Source of the DNA: Amphiura filiformis
Lineage: Eukaryota > Echinodermata > Ophiuroidea > Amphilepidida > Amphiuridae
DNA: 64,000 nt
Assembly (NCBI RefSeq): GCF_039555335.1
Contig: NC_092642.1
Span: 61,917,776 to 61,981,775 of the forward strand
Direction of reading: 5' to 3'
In this document: piece by piece, positions 10,597 to 22,728 of the stretch
Numbering within the stretch: position 1 is the stretch's first letter
How the letters are laid out: every line of letters begins with the position of its first letter
The notes under the pieces: generated by a model
What the model saw: the letters and a program-made list of their open reading frames with translations, nothing else
Database searches by the model: none
Told to the model about the DNA's origin: nothing
Made by a program: the position numbers and the translations under genes

Positions 10597-11240
10597 TGAG
10601 CTGAAAACTAAGGTAAAGCAAAGAAAATTGGAATTTACTACCAGCGCCGATTTTGCCAATGCATGTCATTCTGTCGGTCGTACTATGGCACCATCCTTTG
10701 ATGTGTGTACCACCGTCCTGCACGCCATGAACGTGTTTTGTTATGAATGTCGCGTATGCGTTCAACTAACATTTCCATCATAATAATTAAACGACGGTTC
10801 CTGCGTTTTATTCAAAATTTCAGATTTTGACAAAACTACAGCACCTGGAGTCTTGATTTTTGCAGTGTATGTTAGTTTTAGGTGGTACTACACCCCCTGA
10901 TAAGTTTTGTGACCAATTTTGCCTTTTTCTCAACACACTGGTAACTAAAATTTCAGTGATTCAAGCCAAGTGGTTCATTATATAATGTTAAGAAATGAGG
11001 TACATTTTAGCGGTACCTCTTTTCTTACCATAAATAACGTAGGCTACCGCTTGTCTTGAGTCACTGAAATTCCATTGTAGTAACTGGATTCCTTGCCCCT
11101 AAAATATACATAACTTTTTTTACGGTGTGTTATTATTTTTTGAGAAAAATGCAAAAATAGTCACAAACTTATCAAGGGGTGTATAATAAAATATTGAGGG
11201 CGTCCTCCTCAGCAAGTGTTACAATATGGCTTTAATTGTG
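10597..11240. repeat. Interspersed repeat, reverse copy with internal palindrome
   Basis: Reverse-complement relative of 4910-5290. It additionally contains an inverted pair around ACTACACCCCCTGATAAG (about 10890) and CTTATCAAGGGGTGTA (about 11170). Ends at AATATGGCTTTAA. Confidence 0.6.
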
Positions 11241-11280
11241 CAGAGTGCCAACTGCATGAAGTTGAAGCTGATGATACCTC

Positions 11281-12879
11281 TTAAGGGGGAATAATACCCT
11301 GATTTTCATCAGTACCCCTCTTCTTTTTTTTCTTGCAAATTTATATAGTACATAAATATGTTCATCACCTCATGTCATGAACTTATAAAATATATCTACA
11401 TACAAAGTGTTTTTAAACCATTTTAGTAAGTCATGTTAGCCCTATATATTTTTTGTTTACTGTATCCTAGTAACTGAGATGTGTGTTTCGTAACAAACCA
11501 TAATTTATTCTATTGAACATGTCCAAGTAGAATACATGAATAGAATACATTAAATCCTTTGTTATACTATCTATAAAAATGTACTCACTGATTATAACAC
11601 TGAATAAATTAAATACCCCTATAATCTCTTCCACATAGACAATTTAATACTACCCAATGTATGTATCTTCTATAATGTGTTGTTAGGAAAAGAGATTAAA
11701 AAAGGCTATAAGGTCATCAAAGGTCAGGTTATAGGTCAATTGGTTCAGGTCAAATTCAGGCATCAATTTTGAATACATGTGATACATGTAGTCTGTGATA
11801 TCATACATGTCATAATGAGGCATCAATTTTGATATTTTGTCTGTTACTGGATATATAATGGAAATGTGTGAGGTGGATATACTAAAATACCTTGGGATGT
11901 AAATGGTGAGTACAATTTAGATTGCCTAGTTGAGATGCATTGGGCAAATAAATATAAAATAGTTACCAAAATCAACAAAAATTAAGCTTACGGAAAATTA
12001 CCTAATATGGTGGTATAGGTGACAAAAAATACAATCTTTTTCAACATTGCTGTAGTGTGGTTGTGGTAACCTGTTACCTATGGCTTAATTAAGTTTCAGT
12101 GAAATAGTGTCGCAAGTTCAAAATACAAAATATATAGCTCAACATTGAAAATAGAAGCATTTTAACCGGTTCGTTTTTGATAGTTGTGGAGCACCAAGTT
12201 CATGAAGTCATAAAAGAAATCAGGGACCACTTATTCCCATTTTACATATATCAACATCATTTCCCTAATGTGTTAGCAACACATATCCAAAATTTTAACG
12301 AAATCCGTTGATAGTAAGCTTTCCAAAATGAAGTGAATTTAAAACATCAGTGATGTACCACTTTTTGGCTTATACCATTAGAAGTATGTACGTGTCATTG
12401 ATACTGATGTAATGACATATAGTCACTTGTTAAATTTTGTGCACTTAACCCTCTTTCTTTTTAACCAAATATCCTAGAGAGTCGTGCCATATGTCAAACT
12501 TTTCCTCTGGTCATATAAGGAAAAAAAAGTCACTTTTTTGTACTTTGTGCACTTAACCCTCTTTTTTTACTTCTGGATATCGTTTGGAGTCAAATGATTT
12601 TTAATTTTAAAGCTTATGATATATATTTTCTAAACACGAAATAAAACAAAATTTTGGTGGACGGTCACATATATTCATTAACATATTAAATCGTTTATCC
12701 TTTTGACGGCCATTTTGAATGCCATTTTGGACGCCATTTTGAATTTAAGCATGGAATCATCATAATATTAGGACAGTTGTTTTAACTAATGGCCCAGAAG
12801 CAACTCATGAATTACTCTAGGATAAGATGTATTTAAAGGCTAATTTAGTGTAGTGGCCAGGGGTGTAGTACCCCCTTAA
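11281..12879. mobile_element. TTAA-flanked non-autonomous element (1.6 kb)
   Basis: Ends are TTAA|GGGGGAATAATACCC and, inverted, TTAA|GGGGGTACTACACCCC. This gives short imperfect TIRs next to identical TTAA (11281-11284 and 12876-12879). The interior is AT-rich with no transposase or other recognisable coding sequence. Confidence 0.5.
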
Positions 12880-13037
12880 GCCTGAAAGCATCAATACTAA
12901 AGATAGGCTATCAATCGCTTGTGTAGATATATGTTAACATTGGATTTCATTTCTTGTTTATTGTTCACTGTATGGAAAAGCCTCTTCTGTTGTATCTTGT
13001 ATTGGTTGTATTTCCCACGCATAGGGTACACGTTCAC
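12880..13037. other. No gene seen
   Basis: Short unassigned spacer between the TTAA element and the 3' end of the LINE. Confidence 0.4.
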
Positions 13038-16000
13038 TACTTCTACTTCTACTTCTATGCTGCTACTCATCAAAGCCTGTTCAGCATCTGGATGAGGACT
13101 TTGGTGCGGTGCCTACAACAGTGGACTCTGTCTGTGCAAAAGTGCTCTCCAAATTTACAGGTGCTGGTTTGGTGCAAGTAAAACTCTCTGTCATGTCTAC
13201 TCTCTGCTGATGGCTCCCTTGAACTGCTCTATGGTGGGCAGTTCGATGATGGCTTGGGGGAGCGCATCCCATTCTCTTATGGTCCTGGTGAAGAAGCTGT
13301 GTTTATATGTGTCGGAGTTGGAGCTGAGTCGCATGAAGCGTTGATGTTGACTGCTTCGTGTTGATCTGGTTCTGGTCTGTATGTAGTTTGGTATGGGTAT
13401 GGCGATTTGTTGGTTAACAGCCTTGTAGAACATAGTGAGCCGGGCGTGTCTGCGTCTTTCTTCCAGAGTGGGTATGCCGAGGTCTTGTCTCATGGCAGTG
13501 ACGCTGGCTTCTCTGCTGTAATTTCCACAGATGAAGCGGACGGCCCTCCTCTGGATCATCTCAAGTTGGTCAATCTGATTTTGTTTGTGAGGATCCCAGA
13601 CGACAGATGCATACTCTAACTGTGATCGTACAAGTGAAGTGTAAGCCTGAGTCTTGATGATGGATGAGCATTTGCCAAGATTCCGTCTTATAAAACCAAG
13701 GGTCTTTCCAGCTTTGGATGCCACAGCTTCGATGTGAGGTTTCCAGCTAAGTTGTTCATGAATTTCTACTCCAAGGCAGGCCTGGCTGGAGACTGCACAG
13801 AGCTCTTCCTTTCCCATGATGTATTGGTGGGTAATTGGCTTCTTTTTTCCTGTGGATTCTCATGGTATAACACTTCTTGGCGTTGAATCTCATCTGCCAC
13901 TGATGGGACCAATCATCCAGGCTGTTCAGGTCTTCTTGCAGCTGGTTTGCATCTGCAGGTGTTTTGATGGTGCGAAATAATAGGCAGTCATCTGCAAACA
14001 GTTTAATGGATGAATTGATGTTGTTTCCAATGTCATTGATGAATAACAAGAACATCAGTGGCCCAAGGACCGTGCCCTGAGGCACTCCAGAATCAACATG
14101 CACTGTGGATGAGGCTTCACCTTCGACTACAACTCTCTGGGTTCTGTTGGTCAACCATGTCTTTATCCAACCGTTGGTCTTATCACGTATTCCATAGTAG
14201 TCTATCTTCTTGATGAGTCGTTGGTGCGCCACCGTATCGAATGCTTTGGAGAAGTCGAGTATTAGCACATCTGTTTGTGTGTTGTTGTCAAGTGATCTGG
14301 CGATCTCCTCCAGGGTGATGATAAGTTCTGATTCTGTTGAATGTCCTTGTCTAAATCCATGCTGGTACCAGGCAAGTATTTGCTTTTCTTCAAGGTGTTC
14401 CATTATTGAGTGGAATATGATGTGTTCCATGAGTTTGGATGTCACACAGGTAAGTGATATCGGGCGGTAGTTTGAGGGCATATTTTTGTTTCCTTTCTTA
14501 AACACGGCAACGATATTCGCAGATACCCAGTCAACCGGGAAAGATCCAGTGTTGTAGGACTGGGTAAAGATGACTTGTAAAATAGGAGCAATTTGTTCAG
14601 CTGTCTCTTTAAGGATGCGAATTGGAACAAGATCTGGTCCACATGCTTTCCTTGGGTTGAGCTTACTAAGAAGTTTCTCAATTCCATTGGTGGTGAAATT
14701 GATGTCTGGCATAGCAGTGTATGGGCTTGGTCCCATGTCAGGAAATGATGATGTGTCTTCCTGGGTAAAAACCGATTGGTAGGCCTACTGTTTGTTTAAA
14801 GCTTCAGCTTTAGCTGCACTGTCTGTAGCCAGTCCACGATCAGTTTTCAACGGTGGAATGCCGGTACTGTCCTTTTTCTGGTTGTTGATAAACTGCCAGA
14901 ACTTCTTATGTGAGTCTTGCATGGTATCTTCTAATATGTTGCCAAGATAGTCTTCATAAGCCTTTTTCATGCTGCTCTTTACCTTTTTTCTCATTTCTTT
15001 GAATTCATCCCAGTTCTTTTCAGTGTCATTTCTCTTCGCTTTCTTCCATAGTCGCTTCTTCTTTCTGATCTCTCTCTTAATTGTGTTGTTCATCCATGGT
15101 GTGTCTTGCCATGATGATAACTGTTTCTGTGGTATATGTTTATCCATGAGGCTGAATAGTTCATCTTTAAATGAGGTCCAATTGGTTTCCACGTCTCTTT
15201 CCATGGGGTTCGACTGAAGAAAGGACTCTTTATAGCTTTCCATTTCATCACGTAAACCATCCATGTCACCTTTCTTATAAAGGTAAACTTTCCGTGGTTT
15301 CCTACGGACGTATTTAACAGTGGTGTCAAGTTGGACTATCACTGCATCATGATCTGATATCCCTGGTACCGTTTCCACTTTTCTTAGCTGGTCTGGGATA
15401 GTGGTGAACACGAGGTCCAAGATATTCTCACCACGAGTTGGAATATGCTGCATTTGCACTAGCATGTTATCATTTGCTAGGTCAATTAGAGTCTGGTTTA
15501 AGCGTTTACCATACTGTGGTTTATTTGGTCCGGTTTTCATAGTACAATTCTCCCAGTTGATGTCGGGTGTGTTGAAATCACCTGCCAGGATAATATTTGG
15601 CAGAGAAGACTTCCCTGTTAACTTTTTAACGGATTCATCCAACTTGACAAGGGGCACTGGATCTTCATTAGTTGGGCGATAGAAAGAGCCAACAAATAGT
15701 GGTTGCTTTCCCGCAAATAATATCTTGATCCAAATTGCTTCACAGTCACAATCAGTGTCCAGGCTCTCTTCTTGAACAACTAACAGATCTTTTTTAACAC
15801 CTAAGAAGACTCCCCCACCATGTTTGTTGCGATCTTTCCTACAGATGTCGTAAGAATCTGGAAAGAGTTCTGATGTTGAGTATTAATCAGCATCTATATG
15901 CGATTCTGTGCCACATATGATGTCCGGATCTTCTTGTTCACGTTGTTTTCGTTTGCTCTTCAGGCTACGGCAATTTACATTTAACAGTTTAAGCTTTCTA

Positions 16001-16860
16001 AACTTTGGTTTACTTTTTGTCTTGTTTGGTGGTATGTTGCTCTGAGTACTACTAGCAGAAGAAGCATAACTTTGCGACGAGAGATTTAAATCATCGACAT
16101 CATCCACAATCTCGTCTTCTGAATCTGATAGTACTGAGAAAGACTTATCTAGTATGATAGAATCACTACTGTTGAAAGATGTGATAAGGTTCATGTTTTC
16201 ACATACACTACAGAACCAGACGGTCCTCTTGTTGGGACTAATATTTTTCAGCTCCTCATACTCTCCTGGGGTCATGTTTCCACATTTTATGTTGACCCAC
16301 TGTTGACAGTCTGGGTTATCACACATAACGGTTTTGCCACTGGTTTTTGGCACATCTTACATGGGTACTTGACTGGGCCTGGGTTTATTTCTATATCACC
16401 TCCTAACACGAGCAGTAAAATCATCATATTCTTTGTTGGGTTACTATGGTTTGATGTTTCATATAATCTGACACTTCTACTACGTGGCGACTTGACCAAG
16501 TCCAACCGTATGCTACTTGATTCCACATTGTCTTTTAGGCCGCAGTTTGAACATGATGAATAACAAAGACAATCGTAGTTAATATCTGAATAGCAGGAAT
16601 CAAAGTCAGTTTTCTGTTGTAGCTCTTCATCATGAAAACAAATTGAAACGTTCCTACCTTGAGAATCTTCTTTGATGTCCTAAACTATGCAACTGAAAGA
16701 GTAGTAACAGCTCTAAAATTCCCCAAATCAGGCCATAAAATGCGTTTTCTTGCACTGTTGTTCCAATCACACGGGGGCTGCCATGTTGGATGAAGATGAA
16801 TCGATTTCCAATGAATAACAAATTTCCCGCGGTATCCTACTTCCGGTTGTGTTTACGTCA
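13038..16860 (-). mobile_element. CR1/L2-like non-LTR retrotransposon, near full length
   Basis: Minus-strand element. From 5' to 3' it has a promoter-like region (16778-16862), a frame with a 2A-like peptide, a PHD finger, an APE endonuclease, a reverse transcriptase and a C-terminal region. The 3' end is the microsatellite (CTACTT)n at 13038-13057, typical of CR1/L2 tails, which use short repeats rather than poly(A). Target duplication not identified. Confidence 0.8.
13197..16683 (-). pseudogene. LINE polyprotein: 2A-like, PHD, APE endonuclease, RT (decayed)
   Basis: The frame opens at 16683 without an early ATG and reads into LLLVLGGDIEINPGP; the NPGP core is at 16374-16400. This is a ribosome-skipping 2A-like motif. 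A PHD-type Cys/His cluster follows (CKMC, CDNPDC, HxxC-like, WFCSVC) with a frameshift near 16340. The endonuclease shows LNVNCRSLKSK, GDFNTPDINW and ISDHDAVIV. It is broken by an in-frame TAA at about 15885 and joined to the RT across an in-frame TAG at about 14785. The RT shows DFSKAFDTVAH, SGVPQGTVLGP and the catalytic FADD (13987-13998). A 1-nt slip in an A-run near 13848 moves the last about 200 residues to another frame. Function: target-primed reverse transcription; this copy is inactive. Confidence 0.85.
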
Positions 16861-16862
16861 GT
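16778..16862 (-). promoter_or_regulatory. Candidate LINE promoter (CRE, ETS, YY1-like sites)
   Basis: On the minus strand, in order: TGACGTAA (16853-16860, CRE-like), ACCGGAAGT (16839-16847, ETS consensus) and CCAACATGGC (16780-16788, YY1-like). They sit about 100-180 bp upstream of the retrotransposon frame, where an internal promoter is expected. The assignment is inference from motif content and position; it could instead serve a host transcript. Confidence 0.4.
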
Positions 16863-16869
16863 GGAGACT

Positions 16870-17821
16870 AGATATCAACCAATAATTTCATCTTTCCAAG
16901 TGACGAAAATGTCTCCAAATGGGTCTTGTGATATCCTGATGGTATTTCCTTTCGCTATATTCCAAGATCGTTGACAAAAAAGAGACCAATCTCTGAGGAT
17001 TTGCAGCGAAAATGAGAGCATTGACAGACGTGCGTCCACTGTCGACGGCAACGAATGAATAAATGAATAGGCTTAAGTTTACGTTAGTTATATTTGACTT
17101 AAAAACGTCTTGATGGCTTACCGCACTCCCCGGGGGTTACTCTCGTTCTTTCACTGTTGGCACAGCAAGATACATGATAAATCCCGGTCGATTAAAAAAC
17201 AAGGTGTGTTTAATAGACGTTCACTGTTCGTATCTCTGTGCTGGTAGAGAAAAATAACGTTACGAAGATAGGATATCAGGCCCTACTCTGCCATGCTTTA
17301 GCTGAGTAACGGTACATGAACACGGCCTTGGCCTTGTGCCTATGTAAATCAGTTATTGTGTAAAACTGAGGTTAAACTCATGGGTTACTCATGCATGACT
17401 GAATCATTGTCGTTTACAACTGCACAAGTTGTGTGTGTAAATGTTGAACTAGGCTGTTGTCACACTTTAGCACCCTTCGTAGCGTAGCGGTCACCTTGTC
17501 TATTTGCGATCGGATTAACTACCATATATATAGCAATAGATGAACACAATTTTGAATATATCGCGCATTGATATGTAAATAGCGTATTTTTATTGAAATT
17601 TGTGCCCAGGCTTATAGAGGGCGACAGTCATGTTAGCTAGACGGAGAATGGCTGGATATGCCGGGCATGTCAAATTGCTGAGTGAATGCTGATAATCACC
17701 TTTCTGTATAGGTAATAAGCTAGTATAATTTATTTCGTGAACCAGTTGGTTATAACAAAAAAATTAATAAACTTACGTCGAAATTTACGTGAATTTGAAG
17801 AGTAGAGCTTCGAAATCTAAC
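16870..17821. other. No gene seen
   Basis: Unassigned sequence; no supported coding frame, RNA gene or repeat boundary. Confidence 0.4.
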
Positions 17822-18192
17822 TAAGGGGCTGTGCAATAATTATGAGCCCTGGGGGAGGGTAAAATTGGGGGGGCAAGAAATTTTTGGCGAGCCGAAAGGG
17901 GGGGGCAAGCAATTTTTGGCAAGCCGAGAAGGGGGGGCAAGCGATTTTTGGCACGCATTCATGGGGCGCCTTTTTAATAAAATGCTCTAAAAAGGCTTAG
18001 GAAAACAGTACGGAAACGCTTAAATATGCAAATTTTCCTGCTCGCTGCGCTTGCAACATAGGCCTACATCTAGACCATTTAAGGTTTGCATTTTGGGATC
18101 CCAAAAATTTGGCATGTTCAAGGGGGGGGGCAAAGAATTTTTGGCGAGCCCAGAGGGGGGGAGAAGGCTCATAATTATTGCACAGCCCCTAA
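17822..18192. mobile_element. Harbinger-like palindromic MITE with TAA TSD
   Basis: Body 17825-18189 has inverted ends GGGGCTGTGCAATAATTATG / complement and is flanked by TAA on both sides. The interior is G-rich with GGCAAGCGATTTTTGGCA-like repeats. The family recurs at 22729, 35251, 53380, 55355 and 62436. A 3-bp TWA duplication fits PIF/Harbinger. Non-coding. Confidence 0.75.
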
Positions 18193-18214
18193 GTCAGGTG
18201 GAAGTTCTGCTGCG

Positions 18215-18400
18215 TGACCCCCTCTGCGTGGTAGAATTATATTCATCATGCAGTTATTGTTAACTACATGTATGCACACAACACAGGGGCACTCACAATA
18301 GGCAATTGACCCCCTCTGCGTGGTAGAATTATATTCATCATGCAGTTATTGTTAACTACATGTATGCACACAACACAGGGGCACTCACAATAGGCAATTG
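18215..18400. repeat. Two identical 92-bp direct repeats
   Basis: Units 18215-18306 and 18307-18398 (TGACCCCCTCTGCGTGGTAG...) appear identical base for base. This is a very recent duplication or an assembly artefact. No gene. Confidence 0.8.
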
Positions 18401-18984
18401 AACCCTACTGGTAGCGCTGTGTTGTAGCTATATGGGATGAACTAGTTAGCATCATATATCAATAAGTGTAAAAGCTATGATTTTAGTACTTGCTCATATA
18501 TGTTTCAATTACTTATTCTTTGCCAAATATCTGAATCTTCAACCCGGTACAAGCTTTAATAACGGGGGAACATACATTTTTATTAAAAAGAAATCCTACC
18601 ATCTATCCAAACTCGCCGTGTTATTCCAATGCACATTTTGCTTCACCGGCAGCCATTTTTTGGTCGTATTTGGAAGATTGGTGTCATAAAACCGTCATTA
18701 CAAATTTAGTACTTTCTGTCAATCAATTATTGCTTATTCTCTACATGTCAATCTTTAAATAATTGGCATAGTCCTTATAATAACGGTGGTCCGCCTTGAT
18801 GAGTAAATGACAGCAAACAGCTGCAAACCAGTGAAAAATACTCCAAAACTCGGTCAGTGGAGCTCCGCTCGTACATGTCAATAGCGTCATTATCGATTGG
18901 ATTAGTCGTCCGTACGGAAAATTCGGTCGCTCATTGGATCAATATTATCAGGTGGTAATAAATTTGCATTGGACAATAGATTAC
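18401..18984. other. No gene seen
   Basis: Unassigned. A 70-codon open frame at 18477-18689 has no recognisable features. Confidence 0.4.
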
Positions 18985-19245
18985 TATATGTGATGCGATC
19001 AAGCAAAATCAGTCGGAACTCGGAAATATTGATTTTGAGATATAGCCAAATAAAGGAAATGTTTCCTTTTGTTTCTTCTTGTTTTGGAAACTCTTTAATT
19101 GCTCATATCTTTGGAACTGGTTGTTCAATTTCAGTGGGGTTTTCTGCAAAATCCAGCTTTGTAAATGTTTTTTACTATCCTGTAAGAAACTGAAAATTTA
19201 TTATTGCCGAGTTCCGACTGATTTTGCTTGATCGCATCACATATA
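18985..19245. mobile_element. MITE with ~39-bp perfect TIRs and TA flanks
   Basis: Left end TATATGTGATGCGATCAAGC continues to ..GTCGGAACTCGG; the right end (from 19207) is the complement and finishes CATCACATATA. TA at both edges suggests a mariner-type target. The interior is AT-rich and non-coding. The near-identical arms imply recent insertion or selection on the ends. Confidence 0.75.
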
Positions 19246-20056
19246 ATGGTTTAGTACTGCATATATCGGTTTAATCTTCAATAAGCGGGTTTATGGCGGG
19301 AAAGGTCACGGTGAATATGCCGTGGACGACACTGCACTATGCCATAAAACATTGAATTTAACAGATATCATGGGCAGCCAAACACGATTTATCAGCATTT
19401 AAAAGATATGTTCATTAACAAAGATAAATAATAAAGAGTACAAATGGCAATTAACTAGTAAACAAGCCTGAAATCTTAAAACGTTGCCACGTGATTTCCT
19501 GAACACATGATATATCAACATGTGACCATATTAGTCAGATTTACCATAAATATTTGGAGTATTGGTGCACGGCTTACACATAGTCGTAGTCAACTGTACA
19601 TTTCTTTACCTCCGTATAAAATCAATAATTCATGCTGGGAGCCAAGTAACATCATTCTGTCTGATTAGTGCAGATTGGTATTTTATTTGACTTGAGAGCA
19701 TAAATAGAAATACATAAGACGAATAAGGCGCCATAATGGAAGGTCAGGTCGGGTATCAAAGGTTATTGTAACTTCAACTGTATTTCATACCTTGCCTCTG
19801 TCACGTATTTCCTTCATATTATTGACAGCAAGTCCTAATTTTGACATTGCTATTGCAAAATGTCATTTCATATCAAATTAGTAGACTTTCTTTGAAAAAA
19901 CATATCACTGGTGCCTGATGGGAAATACCTATCCGCCATTTCATAAACTGGATCGTTTTCGCCTGGTTTGTGCCCAGATATATTGAGGGCGCACTATGCT
20001 CTCATTGAACAGGCAAAGTTCGCAAAACTAACAACGTTGTTATTTGCCAATCTCAA
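19246..20056. other. No gene seen
   Basis: Unassigned AT-rich sequence without supported features. Confidence 0.4.
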
Positions 20057-20703
20057 TTAAGGCCAGAGTAAGGGGAGACACATTCGTCCACACCCGAATT
20101 TGAGATTTCTTGATATTTATCAACACTAAGATGTATTCTTTCACTTGAAACTGATAAAAAATACAACTTCCTAATATTTACATGTATTTTTGTGACAAGA
20201 TAACTCGAAAACTATGCAAGCAAGAGGTAAACCTTTTGCACTTTCGTTTAGAGCACATCAAAGTCTAGGGAAGGTTTTCTCATTTTTTCAAAATATTTGT
20301 TTTGAACAAAAATATACACCATTATGTGCAATTTTTAGCTTAATAGAGTGACAAAATTGCTTTTTTCACATGTTTTTTGCAATATTTCGAAAAATAAGAC
20401 GAATTTCAAAAAAATAAAAAAACCTTCCCTAAGTTCATGTCTCTTCTCCATGAAAAACTAACTAATTTTTTTTAAATCTGAACGGATTTTTTTTTAAGTT
20501 GTCACAACAAAATTGGGGTAAAAAAAGTGCATTTTTGTGATTTTTTCAAAAACTCGAGATTTTTGAACAAATCTGACGTCACCATGGGATTCCTAGACTC
20601 ATTTCCTTTCCAAAAATGTATAGTTTTATATACTTTGGACATACAATTCAAAAATAATGATGCTCGAAAAGGTCCGTGTTCTCTCCCATTACTCTGCCCT
20701 TAA
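20057..20703. mobile_element. TTAA-flanked MITE
   Basis: Ends are TTAA|GGCCAGAGTAAGGGGAGACA and, inverted, TTAA|GGGCAGAGTAATGGGAGAGA. TTAA lies at 20057-20060 and 20700-20703. Interior is A/T-rich homopolymer runs with no ORF. A third family in this window with TTAA next to GG. Confidence 0.65.
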
Positions 20704-20762
20704 CATGATCCAAGAGATCGAACATGAATTATTCATAACGGATCGATAACTGGCCTCATTTT

Positions 20763-21205
20763 CTATCTAGTAACAGTGTTGCAACAAGCTGCAACAGTAA
20801 TATAGAACTGGTTGATATGATTGGCAACTGTGCTAGGATCAAAACAAAGGTCACCATCAATTTTAAGAGTAACACGAGATTGATCCTTGCTTTTATTACT
20901 GTAACCCAGGGTTTTCAATTGCTCCCAGAGTTTTTTAGGATTGAATCTAAATTCTTCAATTTTATCCCTAAAGAAACTACTCTTAGCCTTTTTCACATCC
21001 CTTTGAATTGAAAATACAATTCAGGCTTTTGTTCTTTCTTGAACCTGTATAAAAGATTATCTCTCAATTTAATTGCTTCTAAGATTTCACTAGACATCCA
21101 AGGTTCAGTGTGATTTTTTAGTCTGATTTCTTTGACAGGAGCCAAGGTTTCAATAATATTTGATAAAACTGTTTTAAAAACACACCATGATCTATTAAAA
21201 GCTAT
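20763..21205 (-). pseudogene. LINE fragment: endonuclease-RT linker region
   Basis: Minus-strand translation gives PWMSSEILEAIKLRDNLLYR and FFRDKIEEFRFNPKKLWEQL, typical of the segment between endonuclease and RT in CR1/Jockey-like elements. Upstream endonuclease sequence lies at 22298-22711 on the same strand, about 1.1 kb away, so the element has been split by an insertion. No RT catalytic region remains. Confidence 0.65.
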
Positions 21206-22297
21206 TAAACCCCAGACCAGTCTGCCAGTGAAATGGCAGATAACAAAGCATCAACGGTGTAATTATTCATTGATCGTATCCTGACAATGTTGTGATGTTT
21301 CATCTGGCCTTTGACAACTTTCCGAGCACACCACATTTCGCCAAAATACATTCTAGAAACGCTTGCTGTTAGAATAAGAAAAATTTTAATGCTAATTTAT
21401 TGCACATTCTAGGGAAGCGTGGTTACCTTTTAAAATAACCGAGTGAGAGGGTTTTCAAGAAAATATTTTTCCTGTCAAAACTGAAGCATCCTCTGTATAA
21501 AAGAAAATATGAATATTAACTGCACATCATATATAACGATTCGTGATACCCAATTATGGCGCATTTGATGCCGTTTAAGAGGCAGAGAATTTTATTTCAA
21601 TTTTATATACGCCAAAATTTTTTTTTTTTTGTTCAAGAATAAGGATAGAAAAAACGTTGAAAATCCTATGTGAATATTACATTAGACCCGGCAAAAGATT
21701 ACTGTTTCGTTTTTATGGTAATCTAATCTTTTATTTCGTGAAAAAACATTTGGGGTCTAAAATGGAATTTTTATGTAATTGATAAAAACATCGAACGTGT
21801 ATACAAGAAAAATGGTAGGTTCCTCTATAGTATTTTACTGACCATGGAAATGTACTGACACCGTGAGAGCACGTGTCAAAATCGATATCATGTATTGTCC
21901 ATATAGACGCGCATTTATCATGTTTATGGTCGGATTAACAACAATTGAGCGCTATTAATACACATTAATGTATTTAGGCAAATAAAATTCCAAAATATGG
22001 TACGTTTTCTGCTTTTGCTTGTCACGTGGTATGCCTATATTGAAGTTGCGATTATATCTTCAAATAAGTTTCAAATGAATTCCATGAAGACAAGTGGTCG
22101 AGTGGTCTAAGGCGCTAGGCTCATAGAGTATTATAAGCGGCGCCGTGAGTTCGAACCCCGCCTCTGCCAAATTTTAAAAGAAGCAGAATTTAAATTTTAC
22201 TTTTTTAAATTTCATATTGGGGAAATGTGACTGGGAGAATTTATGTATGGCGTGGAGTGGTGTGCTTTCCGAGTACAAAAAATCAACAAATGATCAC
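21206..22297. other. Sequence inserted between two LINE fragments
   Basis: Separates the endonuclease and linker parts of one LINE. It contains the tRNA-like segment 22088-22170 and AT-rich sequence. Exact insertion boundaries and a target duplication were not resolved. Confidence 0.4.
22088..22170 (+). repeat. tRNA-Leu-like, probable tRNA-derived SINE
   Basis: Contains an A-box-like GTGGTCGAGTGGTCTAAGGC and a B-box GAGTTCGAACCCC, at a spacing like a class-II tRNA. Acceptor and anticodon stems do not pair well, so it is a SINE head or tRNA pseudogene rather than a working tRNA. Confidence 0.55.
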
Positions 22298-22711
22298 TCA
22301 TGCCAATATTGACTGGCATATTTTGTTGCTGTTTGCTTTGTTATTACAAATGATGTGATCAATAGCACTAGAACTAGTTGAGGTGATCCTGGTTGGTTCA
22401 CTTATCAAATTTTTGAGGTGAAACAATCCCAACATATCAAGATACTTTTTCAATAGACCATATGATTTAGGTGCTAATGTGTTAATGTTGAAGTTACCAA
22501 GGACCATTACCTCACAATCATATCTAATTTTAGAAATAATAAGCTCTAATCGATCAAGGAACCCACTGTCCTTGGGAGGGCGATAACAAACCCCAGCAAT
22601 AATTGGTTTTGTTTTTGGCAAAAGTAAATCAATCCACACGGCTTCAACATTTGCATCAAGCAGATCAGCGTGACGTGTGTTTGTGGAACTCTTCCAGTCT
22701 ATATAACCCAA
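22298..22711 (-). pseudogene. LINE fragment: APE endonuclease domain
   Basis: Translation shows VEAVWIDLLLPKTKPIIAGV, CYRPPKD, VLGNFNINTL (GDFN degenerated to GNFN) and DHIICNN. These are typical C-terminal endonuclease motifs of CR1/Jockey-like LINEs. The 5' end is cut near 22720 next to a MITE; the 3' continuation is at 20763-21205 after an insertion. Inactive. Confidence 0.75.
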
Positions 22712-22728
22712 TCATATTTCTTAAATTT

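Noticed and set aside
13407-13619. Plus-strand frames across the 13.2-16.5 kb region
   Set aside because: Shadows of the minus-strand retrotransposon coding sequence.
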